From Karstenula rhodostoma CBS 690.94 (Eukaryota; Ascomycota; Dothideomycetes; Pleosporales; Didymosphaeriaceae): DNA of 64,000 nt. The stretch lies in contig MU001492.1 of NCBI GenBank assembly GCA_010093485.1, positions 2,217,122 to 2,281,121 on the forward strand, in the 5' to 3' direction. Of the stretch, positions 33,563-43,539 are shown in pieces (the first letter of the stretch is position 1; the number at the start of each line of letters is the position of its first letter). The notes beneath the pieces were generated by a model. The model was given only the letters and a program-made list of their open reading frames with translations, was not told the origin of the DNA and ran no database searches. The position numbers and the translations under genes are program-made.

Positions 33563-34314
33563 ATGTCAAACAACAAGGACCAGACTTCGACGCTGCAGAG
33601 CGTCGTCGACCAAGCCAGCGCAGCCATCTCCTCAGGGGTTGGATATTTGACCGGCAATCCGGCTGACAAGGTAAGCTAGCTAATTATCCCGCTCCCGTCC
33701 TCCTCCATTCCAATGAGCGAGACCACAAACAGCAAGAGCCGCACGCTCTTCAGCATCATCGCGCGCCTGTGCGACTGGTCGCTCATGCTGCTCGGGCCGC
33801 TACGTGCTCGCTTCGTACACACTTGACCCCCCATTGCGCATGCATAGCTTTACGTTAGGTGCTAACGAATTCACAGCGCGAGGCAGACACCAAGCGCGCC
33901 ACGGCCGACGCAGAGCATGACCTCTCCCACACGGCCGCAAAGGCCGGCCCCTTCACCGTCAACGCCTCGGGCGGCGTCGCAAAGGACGACCCGCAGCGCT
34001 CCGCCGGCTCCTGGAACCAGACGGTGGGCTCGACCAAGGAAGCTCTCGGCGGGCTCGTCGGCGCAGAGGGTTTGCGCCAGGAGGGCATCCGGCAGAACGA
34101 GGAGGGCAAGGGACAGGAGGCTCAGGGCCAGGTCAAGGATCTCGGCAAGGGCCTGCACGACCGTGTGGGCGGCACCATTGGCGGTGCGGTCGCTGGCTTG
34201 ACTGGCAACGCCGCGCAGCAGAGCGAGGCGCAGAGGCAGCACGACGAGGGCAAGGCCAGGCAGCGGGGCGTGGAGGCGGACTTGCAGAAGCAGGCCAGGC
34301 AGGATGAGATCTGA
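33563..34314 (+). CDS. CsbD-like stress protein, cruciform/mismatch DNA-binding Hmp1 type
   Basis: Small hydrophilic Gly/Ala/Gln-rich protein, 181 residues, of the family annotated in fungi after the Ustilago mismatch and cruciform DNA recognition protein Hmp1; it carries CsbD-like stress repeats. Exons 33563-33670 and 33877-34314. Segments: SVVDQASAAISSGVGYLTGNPADK, AKAGPFTVNASGGVAKDDPQRS, then GSWNQTVGSTKEALGGLVG and DRVGGTIGGAVAGLTGN, each a CsbD-type WNQxxGxxKExxG or helical repeat. The tail is charged (HDEGKARQRGVEADLQKQ). No signal peptide or membrane segment. The intron is 206 bp, about four times the local norm, with branch GCTAAC and acceptor TTCACAG. The biochemical role in filamentous fungi is not established. 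Confidence 0.85.
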
Positions 34315-35258
34315 AGGGATCGTGGCTGTTGAGGGAGGAGGAGCATGCACGGCATGAGGCAGGAAGCGTTGCTCGCGGCGTTCCTGATATGATGGTTACG
34401 GATGATATCCCCTTTTCCTACGTCCTGTGGTTGAGCTAGGCTCTTGAATGCATGGATTATTGTCATCAGATGCTTCGTCTCGTTGTCGTGAGAAGATATA
34501 AGCGTTCACGATGTGAATCGACCACGACAGTTGACCTAAGGCGAGTCGGGCTCCCACGCGCGTCTACAATTGCGGCCTAAGATTATACCAGTATCACCAG
34601 CACTCTCTTGAGAGCGCAATGTACTGTGTACGAGGATCCAGCCCGCCAATGCACTCCGGCTTGCTAATCCGGCCTGCACCGGAACGCACGGCACGTGAAC
34701 CTCGTGATGGCCATCAAGCAAAGGTCTCGACTGTCTAAATTTACGATTTGCCTTGTTACCCCGGCGATGGCAACGGCGATGGCAACGGCGATGATGTAGG
34801 CAGAGGCCTATGACGTGGCTGTGCGAAGTCGTCTTGCAGGTGTGGCGCCCCGCAAAACAAGAAGCAGCCACCCAAATGCGCCCGGAACGAGGGTCATGCG
34901 CACGCTCCGTCACCAAAGATTACGCAGCGCACGCGGGCGAGGTTGGCAGAGGGCAAAACCTTGATCGAACGGGCGGGCAGCCCAGGTTCGCAAGGTGTGG
35001 CGCGACGTGGGCCGGCTGTGGCGGCAGGCGCTACCCCATTGGTGATGGCGAGCACAGAAGCAGCGAGGTGGGAAGCGCTACGTCATCTCGGGGCGCCGTC
35101 TGGACAAACGGCAGGAATGCAATAAATACCATCCGCGCTTCCGGGGGAGAGGCAGAACACCGCACTCCGAATTGCCTGCCACTTAGCCTCTTGTCTTACA
35201 CAGCACTTGCTTAGACCGAACCACCAAAGCTCCAATACACAATACACAACCTGCCATC
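34315..35258. other. intergenic, PMP3 promoter region
   Basis: About 940 bp. Contains a short 12-base tandem repeat (GGCAACGGCGAT units, 34765-34795). An AT-rich AATAAATA at about 35120-35127 sits some 135 bp before the PMP3 ATG and may serve as its TATA element. No gene seen. Confidence 0.55.
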
Positions 35259-35538
35259 ATGCCTTTCACCGCAAGGTAAGTCTTCATAGGAGTAGGCCGC
35301 AGAAGTGGTCGCTAACGACGGGCAGCGACATCCTCAAGATCATCCTCGCCATCTTCCTCCCGCCTCTGGGTGTCTTCCTCGAGCGCGGCTGCAATGCCGA
35401 CTTCTTCATCAACATCCTGCTGACCATCCTGGGTTACATTCCCGTATGTCTGGCCGCTACCCTCGAAACCACAAAGACGCAACGACTAACACACCGCAGG
35501 GCATCATCCACGCGCTGTACATTATTCTGAAGTTCTAG
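35259..35538 (+). CDS. PMP3: plasma membrane proteolipid 3 (Pmp3/UPF0057)
   Basis: Small membrane proteolipid of 57 residues that affects membrane potential and tolerance to cations and cold. Exons 35259-35275 (17 bases), 35326-35443 and 35500-35538; introns of 50 and 56 bp, with branch points GCTAAC and ACTAAC. The protein has two hydrophobic helices: DILKIILAIFLPPLGVFLERG, then NILLTILGYIPGIIHALYIIL. Between them are the family hallmarks PPLGV and the GCNADFFINI loop. The tiny first exon supplies only MPFTA plus two bases of Ser. The length equals the family norm. It needs a spliced transcript to be seen at all, since the unspliced frames are broken. Confidence 0.96.
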
Positions 35539-36191
35539 GCGGGGCCGGCCACGGGCGTCTGAGCAGAGTTCGATGACATGACCTGAGCGGCATGCCATCC
35601 ACGATACCCTTTTGCTTTTACCGACGCCGCGCTCCCGCTTTGTTATAGCCTCGACGAGGGGCAGACTGCGGGGTGCGGGCGGCGACCTTGTTTGTTTGTT
35701 TGTTTGTCTGTCATGCGGAGGATGTGCACTACGTGAAGGGCGTACTGGCGGGTTTGTCTGGGGTTTCTGCATGACGGGGAAGCATAGCGTAATGTCAAAT
35801 GAATGCAATCATCCTACTTCTACTTCTACTTGTTTGGTGTGGAGATGTGTATCGTGCCTTGTGACGTGAAAGGGAACATGCTCACGGAAGCAGGGAATAG
35901 AACCTGCATTGCGAGACGCCAGAATGGAATGCGCAGTGACCCGGACAGCAGCTGGCCTGTGACGTAGGCATGGGGAAAGGCGCCAATGTTATTGATCCTT
36001 CCCGACGTCGTCCGAAGTTCCGTTGGCCTTCTCGCTTGGCGCAACCGCGGAATCTGACATCCAACAACAAAAGTGACACCGTAGAACGCCGCAAGACGCA
36101 CCAAAGCCCACGCCAACCGCGCATAACACATGTCTTCCCGCACGCACGCTCGCAACCAACCCGACGCGCGACCCAGCCGGGCTAGAGAGCG
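35539..36191. other. intergenic, no gene seen
   Basis: About 650 bp between PMP3 and CNOT11, same strand. A TTTG/TTTG run (35690-35708) lies in the likely PMP3 3' region. Nothing else recognised. Confidence 0.6.
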
Positions 36192-37331
36192 ATGAACACT
36201 GCCGCCACCTTGACTCGCGCCGAGACGCACGCCCTCAGCGACGCCGACCGCACCTGCGAGGACGCGAACCGACAGCTGGGAAGTGCCCGCGCCCATGCCC
36301 CTCGCGATCACAATGCCGCCGACACGGGCATCTTCGAAGAGTCGCTGCGGCTGAAGAACACGCTCGACGCGTGCGAAGCCCAAGGTAGGTCCTGCGCCAG
36401 CCAACCTGCGTGGCTCTGCGATCTGACTTGAGCTTCAACAGCCAAGTTCAAGCCCTCGTGGGAGGCACTTGCCCTGCTGGTCAACTGCGAATACAGGCTC
36501 TACGTCCTCAATCAGACCACCCCGCTGCGCAACAATCCCTTCCTGTCGCACTGGGTCGAGGCCGTCCAGCGGCTCGGCACGCCCACTGCGCAGCGCGATG
36601 CGAAAACAGATGGATCCATACTCAGCGACGAGATCAGCACGGTGCGCGTGGAGCTCATCAAGGCGCTGCTGCAGTCGCGCAACCCCTCGCAGTTCGCGCG
36701 CGCCAGCCCCCGCCAGCTGCACAGCAACTACGTCGAGATGCGGCAGACGTCCCTCTTCAACATCAGGTCCTACGTGCGCATGCTCGAGGAAGAAGGCATC
36801 TACGAGCGCACGCCCGAACCCGAAAGCGATTCGCCCAAGAGCACCGCCTCGGACACCAAGCTGAACGAGTTCCAGCGCTGGAAGCTGGGCATGCTTTCGA
36901 GGTTAGAAACCGAGCCTGAGCACGCAGTCGCAGAGCTCACACACCTCCCTCTAGAGCTATCTTCCCTCGACTTCCTAACCACGCTGCTGCAAGAGCACAC
37001 CCTGCAGGGTCTGAACATCGAGCCGGCCCCCGTGATCGCAGACTACATCCAGCACGCGCTGCGGATGATGGAGCAGATGGGGCGAGGCCCTGGCGAGACT
37101 GGCGCCGCGGAGCCGGAGGTTATGCTGGAGACTGGGCGGGAGGCGCAGACAAGGGCCGTCAAGTTGTTGCTACTTTTCATGCGAAGTCTCATCCGCAAGG
37201 CCTTGTTGCCGCTCGAATCGATATACTTCGAGATTCAGGAGATATGCATTAGGTATGTGTGGATTAGGGAGGTGAGGGCGTTTAGAGCTTTTGTCGAGGA
37301 GGGGCATGAGGAGGAGCGCGACGAGGGATGA
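36192..37331 (+). CDS. CNOT11: CCR4-NOT complex subunit 11
   Basis: Subunit of the CCR4-NOT deadenylase; in animals CNOT11 pairs with CNOT10 in a module on the CNOT1 N-terminus. Exons 36192-36384 and 36442-37331; intron 57 bp; 360 residues. N-terminal region: FKPSWEALALLVNCEYRLY and TTPLRNNPFLSHWVEA, which resembles the human PLAANPF segment. The middle is RNPSQFARASPRQLHSNYVEM. The C-terminal DUF2363-type domain has LPLELSSLDFLTTLL, then LLLLFMRSLIRKALLPLESI and FEIQEICIRYVWIREVRAF. The last of these closely parallels the human QSLIRNKI and FIEVQAFCIEFSRIREA segments. The Pro/Ser-rich linker of the animal protein is much shorter here. Yeast lacks a clear counterpart, so this identification rests on similarity to the animal protein. 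Confidence 0.82.
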
Positions 37332-38839
37332 CGACCTCTTTCAACACAGGCGAGGCTGGGTCGGTACAGCGAGGAAGAGCGGGGAAGCTCAACATATTGG
37401 TTTGCTAATAACTTTCTTTACGTCTTGCTTAGCAAAGCCCGGATCCTGTGCATGCATCATGGTCACGTGTCGGCACTTTTTCCTTTTCCTTTTCCCAGTC
37501 TACAAGTCAAATCTCGAAAAGGAGAAAAGTCGATGACTTCAACATGATGTTCTGGTTCTGGCCTGTCGCTGAATCGACGCTCCGCAGCAGGAGGCATTGC
37601 TTTCAGCACCTGTCTGAAACGAATTGGGCGGCCATGGCTGGCAGAGCAAATCGGCGCTAAGCGGGAGACGCATCTCCAAAACCAACCCGTTTCACGATCC
37701 GTGGCCCCAAACACTTGTCAACTGTTTCAACCCCCATTTTTTTTCTCGCTTTTGAGTTTGCCTTTGTGGTGGATGGTTGTGCGCTCGGTCGGTTCTTGGA
37801 TTGTTGACATTGGATAGATTCGATTTGGTGGATGCTGGGATGGTATATCAAGTGTATTGGATAATTGTATTCAACATCGACGGTCTGGGCTGTAAGAGTT
37901 GGAGCTGGCTGTCTTTTCGGGTACAGAATGGGGATAAACAGGAAATAGACAGGAAGGTTTCGAAGGTTTAGTGCAGACGGTGTGGGCGGGCGGTTTGAAG
38001 CCAGGTGACGCGCCTAGACAGAACGGGGCCAAACGGCACGCGCTGCAGTTTTGGTCTGCGCCTCTTATGCTTAACTGCCCCAGTCACACTCTACTGACCC
38101 TCAAAAGAGTAGCCAGTGGGAACCTCGTGGGGCATCCCGCGGCATTGCGGACGCTGTTACATACCTCATAGGTCACTCCTCCAGAAGCCGCTGCTGCGTT
38201 TCGAGTCGGATAAGTTTAGATCTTCGCGAGGCTCCGAAACGTTGCATTAGGAATCAATTCCTGCAGATATCAAACATCAAACTGCTCGACGCCGAGGGGG
38301 ACAATGTTGTTCCGGCGACCGTTCTGTTTCCAGGCCAAGCACGGCCAAGGTTGCCCCTGCCCAGGGCGATGGAGAAGATCTACCCGCTGCACGTATCCCG
38401 GCCGTGCTCTCGTTCTTGCTCCACTTTGGGCGATATGGCTCGACCATTATCGTCTCATGCTCTCAGTTGGGTGCTCTGCTTCCGGTCTCACGGCAGTGCT
38501 CTGCAGCGGCTCCGAGACCTCTGCCCCTAACATCTCCCAAGTCTGACTGATTCTGAGCGATCGAAGCTTGGTAGCACCAAGCTTTTCCGCCGAGGTGTGG
38601 CGTTCCTGGCTGTATGGTCAGATGTATATAAGGCATCTGTCCATCCTCCGAATGAAAAGCATCACCATCAGCTCCTTCAATCAACAGATTCCCAGTCTCT
38701 TTCCTTCCAGTTCCTCCTAATACATTCTTGCGCCGGCCGCTTTCTTAAGACACCACTCCTTACCAGCTTCCTTCCCAATATTTGACTTCAGCTTCAAACA
38801 GCCTTCAACTCTCTCTTCAACCCAATCCACACACTCAAA
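37332..38839. other. intergenic, promoter of the Egh16-like gene
   Basis: About 1.5 kb with no gene recognised. The 3' part has a good TATA box at 38626-38633 and a CT-rich leader, as expected for a highly expressed secreted-protein gene. Confidence 0.6.
38626..38633 (+). promoter_or_regulatory. TATA box of the Egh16-like gene
   Basis: TATATAAG, 207 bp before the ATG, followed by a CT-rich leader. Fits a regulated, TATA-containing promoter with a long 5' UTR. Inferred from sequence and position only. Confidence 0.5.
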
Positions 38840-39818
38840 ATGCGTTACTCTCTCGCCGCCATTGCTGCCTTCGCGGCTTCCGCCTCTGCCCACGGTGTCA
38901 TCACCGAGATCCAGGGTGCCAACGGCGTCACCATGCCCGGTCTCTCTGGTAAACACTTCTTCTGCCCTCCTCTCGGAATCACCAGCTGACAACAAACAGT
39001 CCAGGATGGCACTCCCCGTGACTGCCCCACTCCAGGCTGCGGCTCTGAAGCCGACACCGCCATCATCCGCGCCCGCGAGATGGGCGGCAAGGCCTCAGCC
39101 CTCGGCCGCACTCAGGGCGGCGGTGCCGTTGACGCCGGTGCTGCGATCGCTGCCTTCATGGGCGGAGCTGGCGGAGCTGGTGGTGCCGCTGCTGGAGGTG
39201 CCGGCGCTGCTGGAGGTGCCGGTGCTGCTGGTGCTGCCACCGCAGGCGCGGCCACCAAGCGCCAGGGTACGCCTCTCCTCTCCCCTTCCCCTACCCACGC
39301 ACTAACATCAAACAGCCAAGGGCAAGGGCAAGGGTACCAAAACCCCCAAGGGCACCACCGAGAACGCCGTAGCAGCCTCCGCCGGCGCAGGCGCCTCCTC
39401 AGGCCTGCCCACATGCGCCGACGACGGCACCATCACCATGACATTCCACCAGGTCAACCAAGACGGCGCGGGTCCGCTGACCGCCCAAGTCGACGCCACC
39501 TCGGGCGGCACCGACCCAGCCGCCTTCCAGGACGCCCAGGTCATGCAGAACGTGCCTGGCATCGGCATCGGCGGGCTGTCTGCGGCGACGACGACCGACT
39601 TCCCCGTAAAGGTCCAGATGCCCCAAGGCATGACGTGCTCGGGCACCGCCGGCGGCGCGTCCAACGTCTGCGTCGTTCGCATGCAGAACAGCGCACTCGC
39701 CGGCCCCTTTGGTGGCTCCGCTGCTTTCACCCAGAGTGCCGCCGCTAGGAAGCGCGCTGTGGAGTATAACCTCCGCAAGAGGCACATGGCTCGCGGTATC
39801 CTTGGCAAGCCTGAGTAG
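38840..39818 (+). CDS. secreted Egh16-like (gEgh16/MAS1) protein
   Basis: Secreted protein of the Egh16/MAS1 family, first known from appressorium- and infection-stage transcripts of plant-pathogenic fungi but also common in saprotrophs. Exons 38840-38948, 39000-39266 and 39316-39818; introns of 51 and 49 bp; 292 residues. The signal peptide is MRYSLAAIAAFAASASA, cleaved before HGVITEIQGANG. Family segments: HGVITEIQGANGVTMPGLSV, DGTPRDCPTPGCGSEADTAII, then a Gly/Ala-rich spacer (AGGAGAAGG repeats) at about residues 85-115, then KGKGKGTKTPKGTTE. The C-terminal part has GLPTCADDGTITMTFHQVNQDGAGP, a CSGTAGG motif and NVCVVRMQN. The tail is basic. The spacer repeats are low-complexity DNA and may vary in length. 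Exact biochemical function is unknown. Confidence 0.9.
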
Positions 39819-40734
39819 ATTCGGGCTTTGATGGATCGGGGATTGGCTGGATCAATCAACGATGGGGATTGGATTGTTGGAGGGAAGGAGCGGTGGTGAT
39901 GATGATCTTTGTGCGGTTGTTTCTTGTACATGACTGACTGTATACGCTCCTTGATGCGATGCGACTTGTGTTTAATGAGTTTTGGGAGGAAGGCAGGTAA
40001 TCTGGGCTGTACATATATGATAGCGTTTAGAAATGTTGGCTGATCTTACTTTTGTTCTTGTAGTGCTTGTGTGATGTGACTATGGTTTCCGTGATGACAA
40101 CATTTTCTTATGTGTGAATGGGGGCGCAGGAACACAAGGGTTTGGTGGCGGGGTTGAGGTGGTGCGTGAATGGTAGCAGCGTGATACTGGTATAGCTGGG
40201 CTGCTATGCATGTGCGAGGAGCACGTAGATGTTCTTGGATGAGGTGGTATACGTTCTACTTACTGATGAGCATGTTGGATGCGCGTGTTCTATTACGCAT
40301 ACTTCGTCTTAGCGTTACACTCACCAAGGTCTCTCACCAGCAGTAGATCGCAGCTTCTTCTTGTGTTGCAGCTCCAAAGCAGTTACTTCGAAAAATAGTC
40401 TTCTACATCAAGCGTTTCTGCTTCGACTTTCGAAATGAGATATGCGCATCTGGAGCATCGAGAGCGTGCGGACCGCGTCGCTATGCACCTCGACTGGGAA
40501 ATACAGCAACTAAGAACACCACTCGCATCCAAGTGCTCGCACCCATCCCGTTTGCATTCTCACCCTCGCAGCTCGTCAACAGCGCTCTCACGCCCGTTTG
40601 TCGCGCCGACGTCACCGTACCTCTCACTCACTTCAACCCACCACCAAATTCCACCTCTCACTCACCTCAGCCCCCGGCCGCCTCACCTATATATCCCCAT
40701 CCTTTCAGCCTATTACTATCAAAACTCGTACTCT

Positions 40735-40938
40735 GCTGCGGCAAATGGCCTAGTGGTAGGAGCAGCAAGAGAAAATCTACACTGCCTCACATGAAAATAG
40801 GGTAACCAATGTCATCCAGGGAGCGCGAGTTCGAACCCCCATGCTGCGGCAAAATTAAATGGCCTGGTGGCAGGAGCAGGAAGAGCAATCTACACTGCCT
40901 CACTTCGAAAGGGTAACCAATGTCATCCAGAGGGGGCG
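40735..40938 (+). repeat. two-copy tandem repeat, about 109 bp unit
   Basis: Unit 1 (40735-40843) and unit 2 (from 40844) both begin CTGCGGCAAA. They share ATGGCCTxGTGGxAGGAGCAG, TCTACACTGCCTCAC and the exact block GGGTAACCAATGTCATCCAG. Unit 2 has a small insertion after the start (ATTA) and lacks the GTTCGAACC box of unit 1. Confidence 0.8.
40738..40847 (+). other. tRNA-like sequence with A and B boxes (SINE-like or tRNA relic)
   Basis: The 5' GCGGCAA and 3' ATGCTGC can pair at six of seven positions (one G-U), like an acceptor stem. TGGCCTAGTGG at 40746-40756 matches the polymerase III A box. AGTTCGAACC at 40828-40837 matches the B box and T loop. The T stem pairs poorly and I cannot place an anticodon arm, so a functional tRNA is unlikely. 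The 110-base length and tandem copy suggest a tRNA-derived repeat. Confidence 0.45.
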
Positions 40939-41450
40939 GCACACAGTAAATCGTAATACATAATGGTTTCTGGGCGGGCGGTCGGACAGCCACTAGGTTG
41001 GCGGGCGTGCGTTTCTTTTGCAAAAATTCTGGGCCTAGGTTTTTCTTTTCTTTTCCTTAATATTGTGCGTGCAAGTTAATTGTATTAGATATAACACTTC
41101 GCGCGCTTTTGCAAGCCGTGGTAAAATGTAGTATAAGAACTTAGTGGAGTTAATTGCGTTAGGGAGGGGGGTGGAGCGAGTGAGGGTGGTGTTGAAAATA
41201 ATGTTCTTAAGAAGTAGAGTAGAATAACCGTGAGTCTAAAGAAAGCTACGAGTGGGAAGGAGAGGAGAGGAAGGAGGAGGGGCAGCCGGCGCCTTTTATA
41301 GATGGACCTTGTATTAGCGCAGTCAGGTGATGGTCGACCAAGGGAAAGTTGGCAGACTCTAACAGAGCAGGTGGAGACGTAATCACAGCCACATCGTCTC
41401 ACGTAGCGTAGCAAAAAAAAACATTATTTGAGTAGTATAACACTCTAGCT

Positions 41451-43175
41451 TTAGCGCACTGTTACAACGCGTCTTCTACCTTTCAACGGAGCTTTTGGAA
41501 CTCTTTTACTTTTCCGCTTGGACGTCGGTGCAATCCTGATCGTCGTCTCCCTCTCAGCTCCTGATGGTTCTCTTGAAAGTCCATGTCCTGCTAGCATGAT
41601 CTTGACTTTCGTGTCCTGCTTGCGCTCACGCAGCATTCGAGGCACCTTCCAAAGTACTTCACGGTACTCCTCTATCGTCTCTGCGGAAACTGCGTTTGCA
41701 TCAGCAACAATGTAAATTAAATCGAATTGTGACAGGGTCTCTACGAGTAGAAGCGTGTAGTCCTCCACCGAGTGAGCAGAGTGGAATGCGCGAAGGCGGG
41801 GAGACAGGAGAACATCCGTATTCAGGGAAGCCGCTTTTGCAAGGGCCTGAGCAATCAGGCTTTTGAGTACGTCAAAGATGGTATACTTTATGTTTTTCTG
41901 CTCGATGATCCACAGTACTGGGACTTGCGATTGGAGGAGCTGTTCGATTACGCCGATGTAGAAATCGCGCACGTTGAGTCGGTCGCGAAACGTGGAAGAA
42001 AGTACTATGGAAGAGTGGGACAGCGACCGATCCCAAAGCTGAAGTTGCGGCGCGTTCCAAAAGGGTGCGCATTTGTTTGAGGACGCTAGGCGGACTCTGC
42101 GTAGCAAGAAAGAGTTCTCGTATGTCACTTTGTGGTCGATTCTGCAGTTGCTGGAGATGATGGAGAGTGCTTGGTTCAATTGTACGTCCGAGATTTGGTG
42201 GGAAATGTCGGCCTGAGTTGCTTGGATATCCTGCTTCATGACGACTAGCTCTTGCAGGATTGTCCTCTCCGATGAGGTCTGGGCCCCACTGATTGCATGA
42301 ATAAGGGTTGCTAAGTCTCGCAGCTCTGAGTGAACCGCCTTCAAATCGCCTTCAGAGGACTTTTGCCGAACTAGCGCGTTGAGCTGATGTTGCATTTCGT
42401 CTAGTCGGTTCTGCATAAGCGATCGAAACTTGCGTTGGGATTCCTGTTCTATGCGCATCTCCTCATGCATATCTCGCTGTTCAGCCTGACTCCCGGCTAC
42501 CGAGAGACCAGTCACTTGTGCAAGCGTCTTGTTGATCTCCTTGATAAGATCGTCGTAGCGAAGAGCTGCGGGTCTTGCAATGGACTGGACAGCGCGAGAG
42601 AAGCTACTCGACTCGTACCAATCCAGTGCGCGGCACAGAAACGTGATTATGTGACAATTCAGTGCTACTATGGTTGACTTCATCTGGTCGGTAGGGTATA
42701 AAGATTCGGCAAGGTCAATTCTCGATAAAGCTTCGCCAACATCGTTCAGAGCAGCAACGATAGTGGACCCGAGCCGCTCGTGCTCGACAACTGCCTAAAG
42801 AAATTGTTTAGATTCAAGTATATGCTACTCGAAGTCACTTACACCAAACACCAATTTGAGCGAGCCCCACGCCAGAGAAACGTACTCCGGATGATGCTGT
42901 ACCATCACATCCAACACCTTCCCATAGTACGCGACCCTCTGCGAGAACGATACTATAAGCTTACTCGTCTTTGAATCTCCTTTTTTCTTGTCGTAAATCG
43001 CCCGAGCTTTGGCAACTTCGGTAACAACATCCTGCAACGTGGTTGCCTGGAGGCTATCGATCCGAGTTCGCTTCTCAGAGTGGGAAGCCAGTTTCTTCTT
43101 GAATCTAGCCAGACTTTCTTCGAATGTAGTTTGCGGTCCAGAAGATGCGTTCAGCCCACAATTTGTTAGTGTCAT
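41451..43175 (-). CDS. DUF7708 domain protein with coiled coil, no P-loop
   Basis: Fungal protein of unknown function with the N-terminal DUF7708 domain often seen at the front of fungal STAND/NACHT proteins. Exons 43175-42843 and 42794-41451; intron 48 bp (GTAAGT to TTTAG); 558 residues. DUF7708 features: FEESLARFKKKLAS, then RVAYYGKVLDVMVQHHPEYVSLAWGSLKLVFG, joined over the intron to AVVEHERLGSTIVAALNDVG. Residues about 230-330 form a likely coiled coil (RDMHEEMRIEQESQRKFRSL, LVRQKSSEGDLKAVHSELRDL). The C-terminal part has hydrophobic strands (VPVLWIIE, FDLIYIVADA) as in an NTPase-like fold, but no GxxxxGK. It ends in a basic tail (SKRKSKRVPKAPLKGRRR). Start: ATG 43175; the frame goes on to a GTG at 43217. 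Head-to-head with the AAA+ gene. Confidence 0.8.
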
Positions 43176-43539
43176 TTTTGTATACTGGTCGTAGATACCC
43201 ACGAGGCTAGGTACCACGATGACGTCGTGGTTGAGATGACGGCTACGCTTGCTGTATGCGACATGTTTGGACCCTAGTACTAATCTGAGTACATCCGATA
43301 ACGTTCGAAGCCGATGAATTTCATATCGGAGAAGGTGGGAAGCAGTGGCGACATGAGTGTGGTTGAGTTAGTGTTCATCCAATCAGCCCCCGGATCTTCC
43401 GTGCCAAGCTCTTCTGGAAATGCCCCCACCTCAGCCTCACAGTACAACGCATGTGCACAGCTTTCTTCGACGTCCCTCGAGCGGCCTTATTGCGGCATCT
43501 AGTCTTGCACGAATTTACTACACGTGTATTGGTGGTAGT
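43176..43539. promoter_or_regulatory. shared divergent promoter of the DUF7708 and AAA+ genes
   Basis: 364 bp between the two start codons. In-frame ATGs at 43420 would lengthen the AAA+ protein by 40 residues and shorten this region. No TATA box stands out. Shared control is inferred from layout. Confidence 0.5.

Larger units (their letters stand above)
39819..41450. other. intergenic with tRNA-like tandem repeat
   Basis: About 1.6 kb between the Egh16-like gene and the 3' end of the DUF7708 gene. Contains the tandem tRNA-like element at 40735-40938. The region 41030-41450 is richer in A and T, with short homopolymers. No protein gene recognised. Confidence 0.6.

Noticed and set aside
39080..39748. 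222-codon plus-strand frame over the Egh16-like gene
   Set aside because: It follows exon 2 of the secreted protein and then reads intron 2 and exon 3 in the wrong frame; the spliced product matches the family.
40738..40847. Functional intron-containing tRNA gene
   Set aside because: The A and B boxes are good, but the T stem pairs poorly and no anticodon stem-loop can be drawn, so I list it only as tRNA-like.
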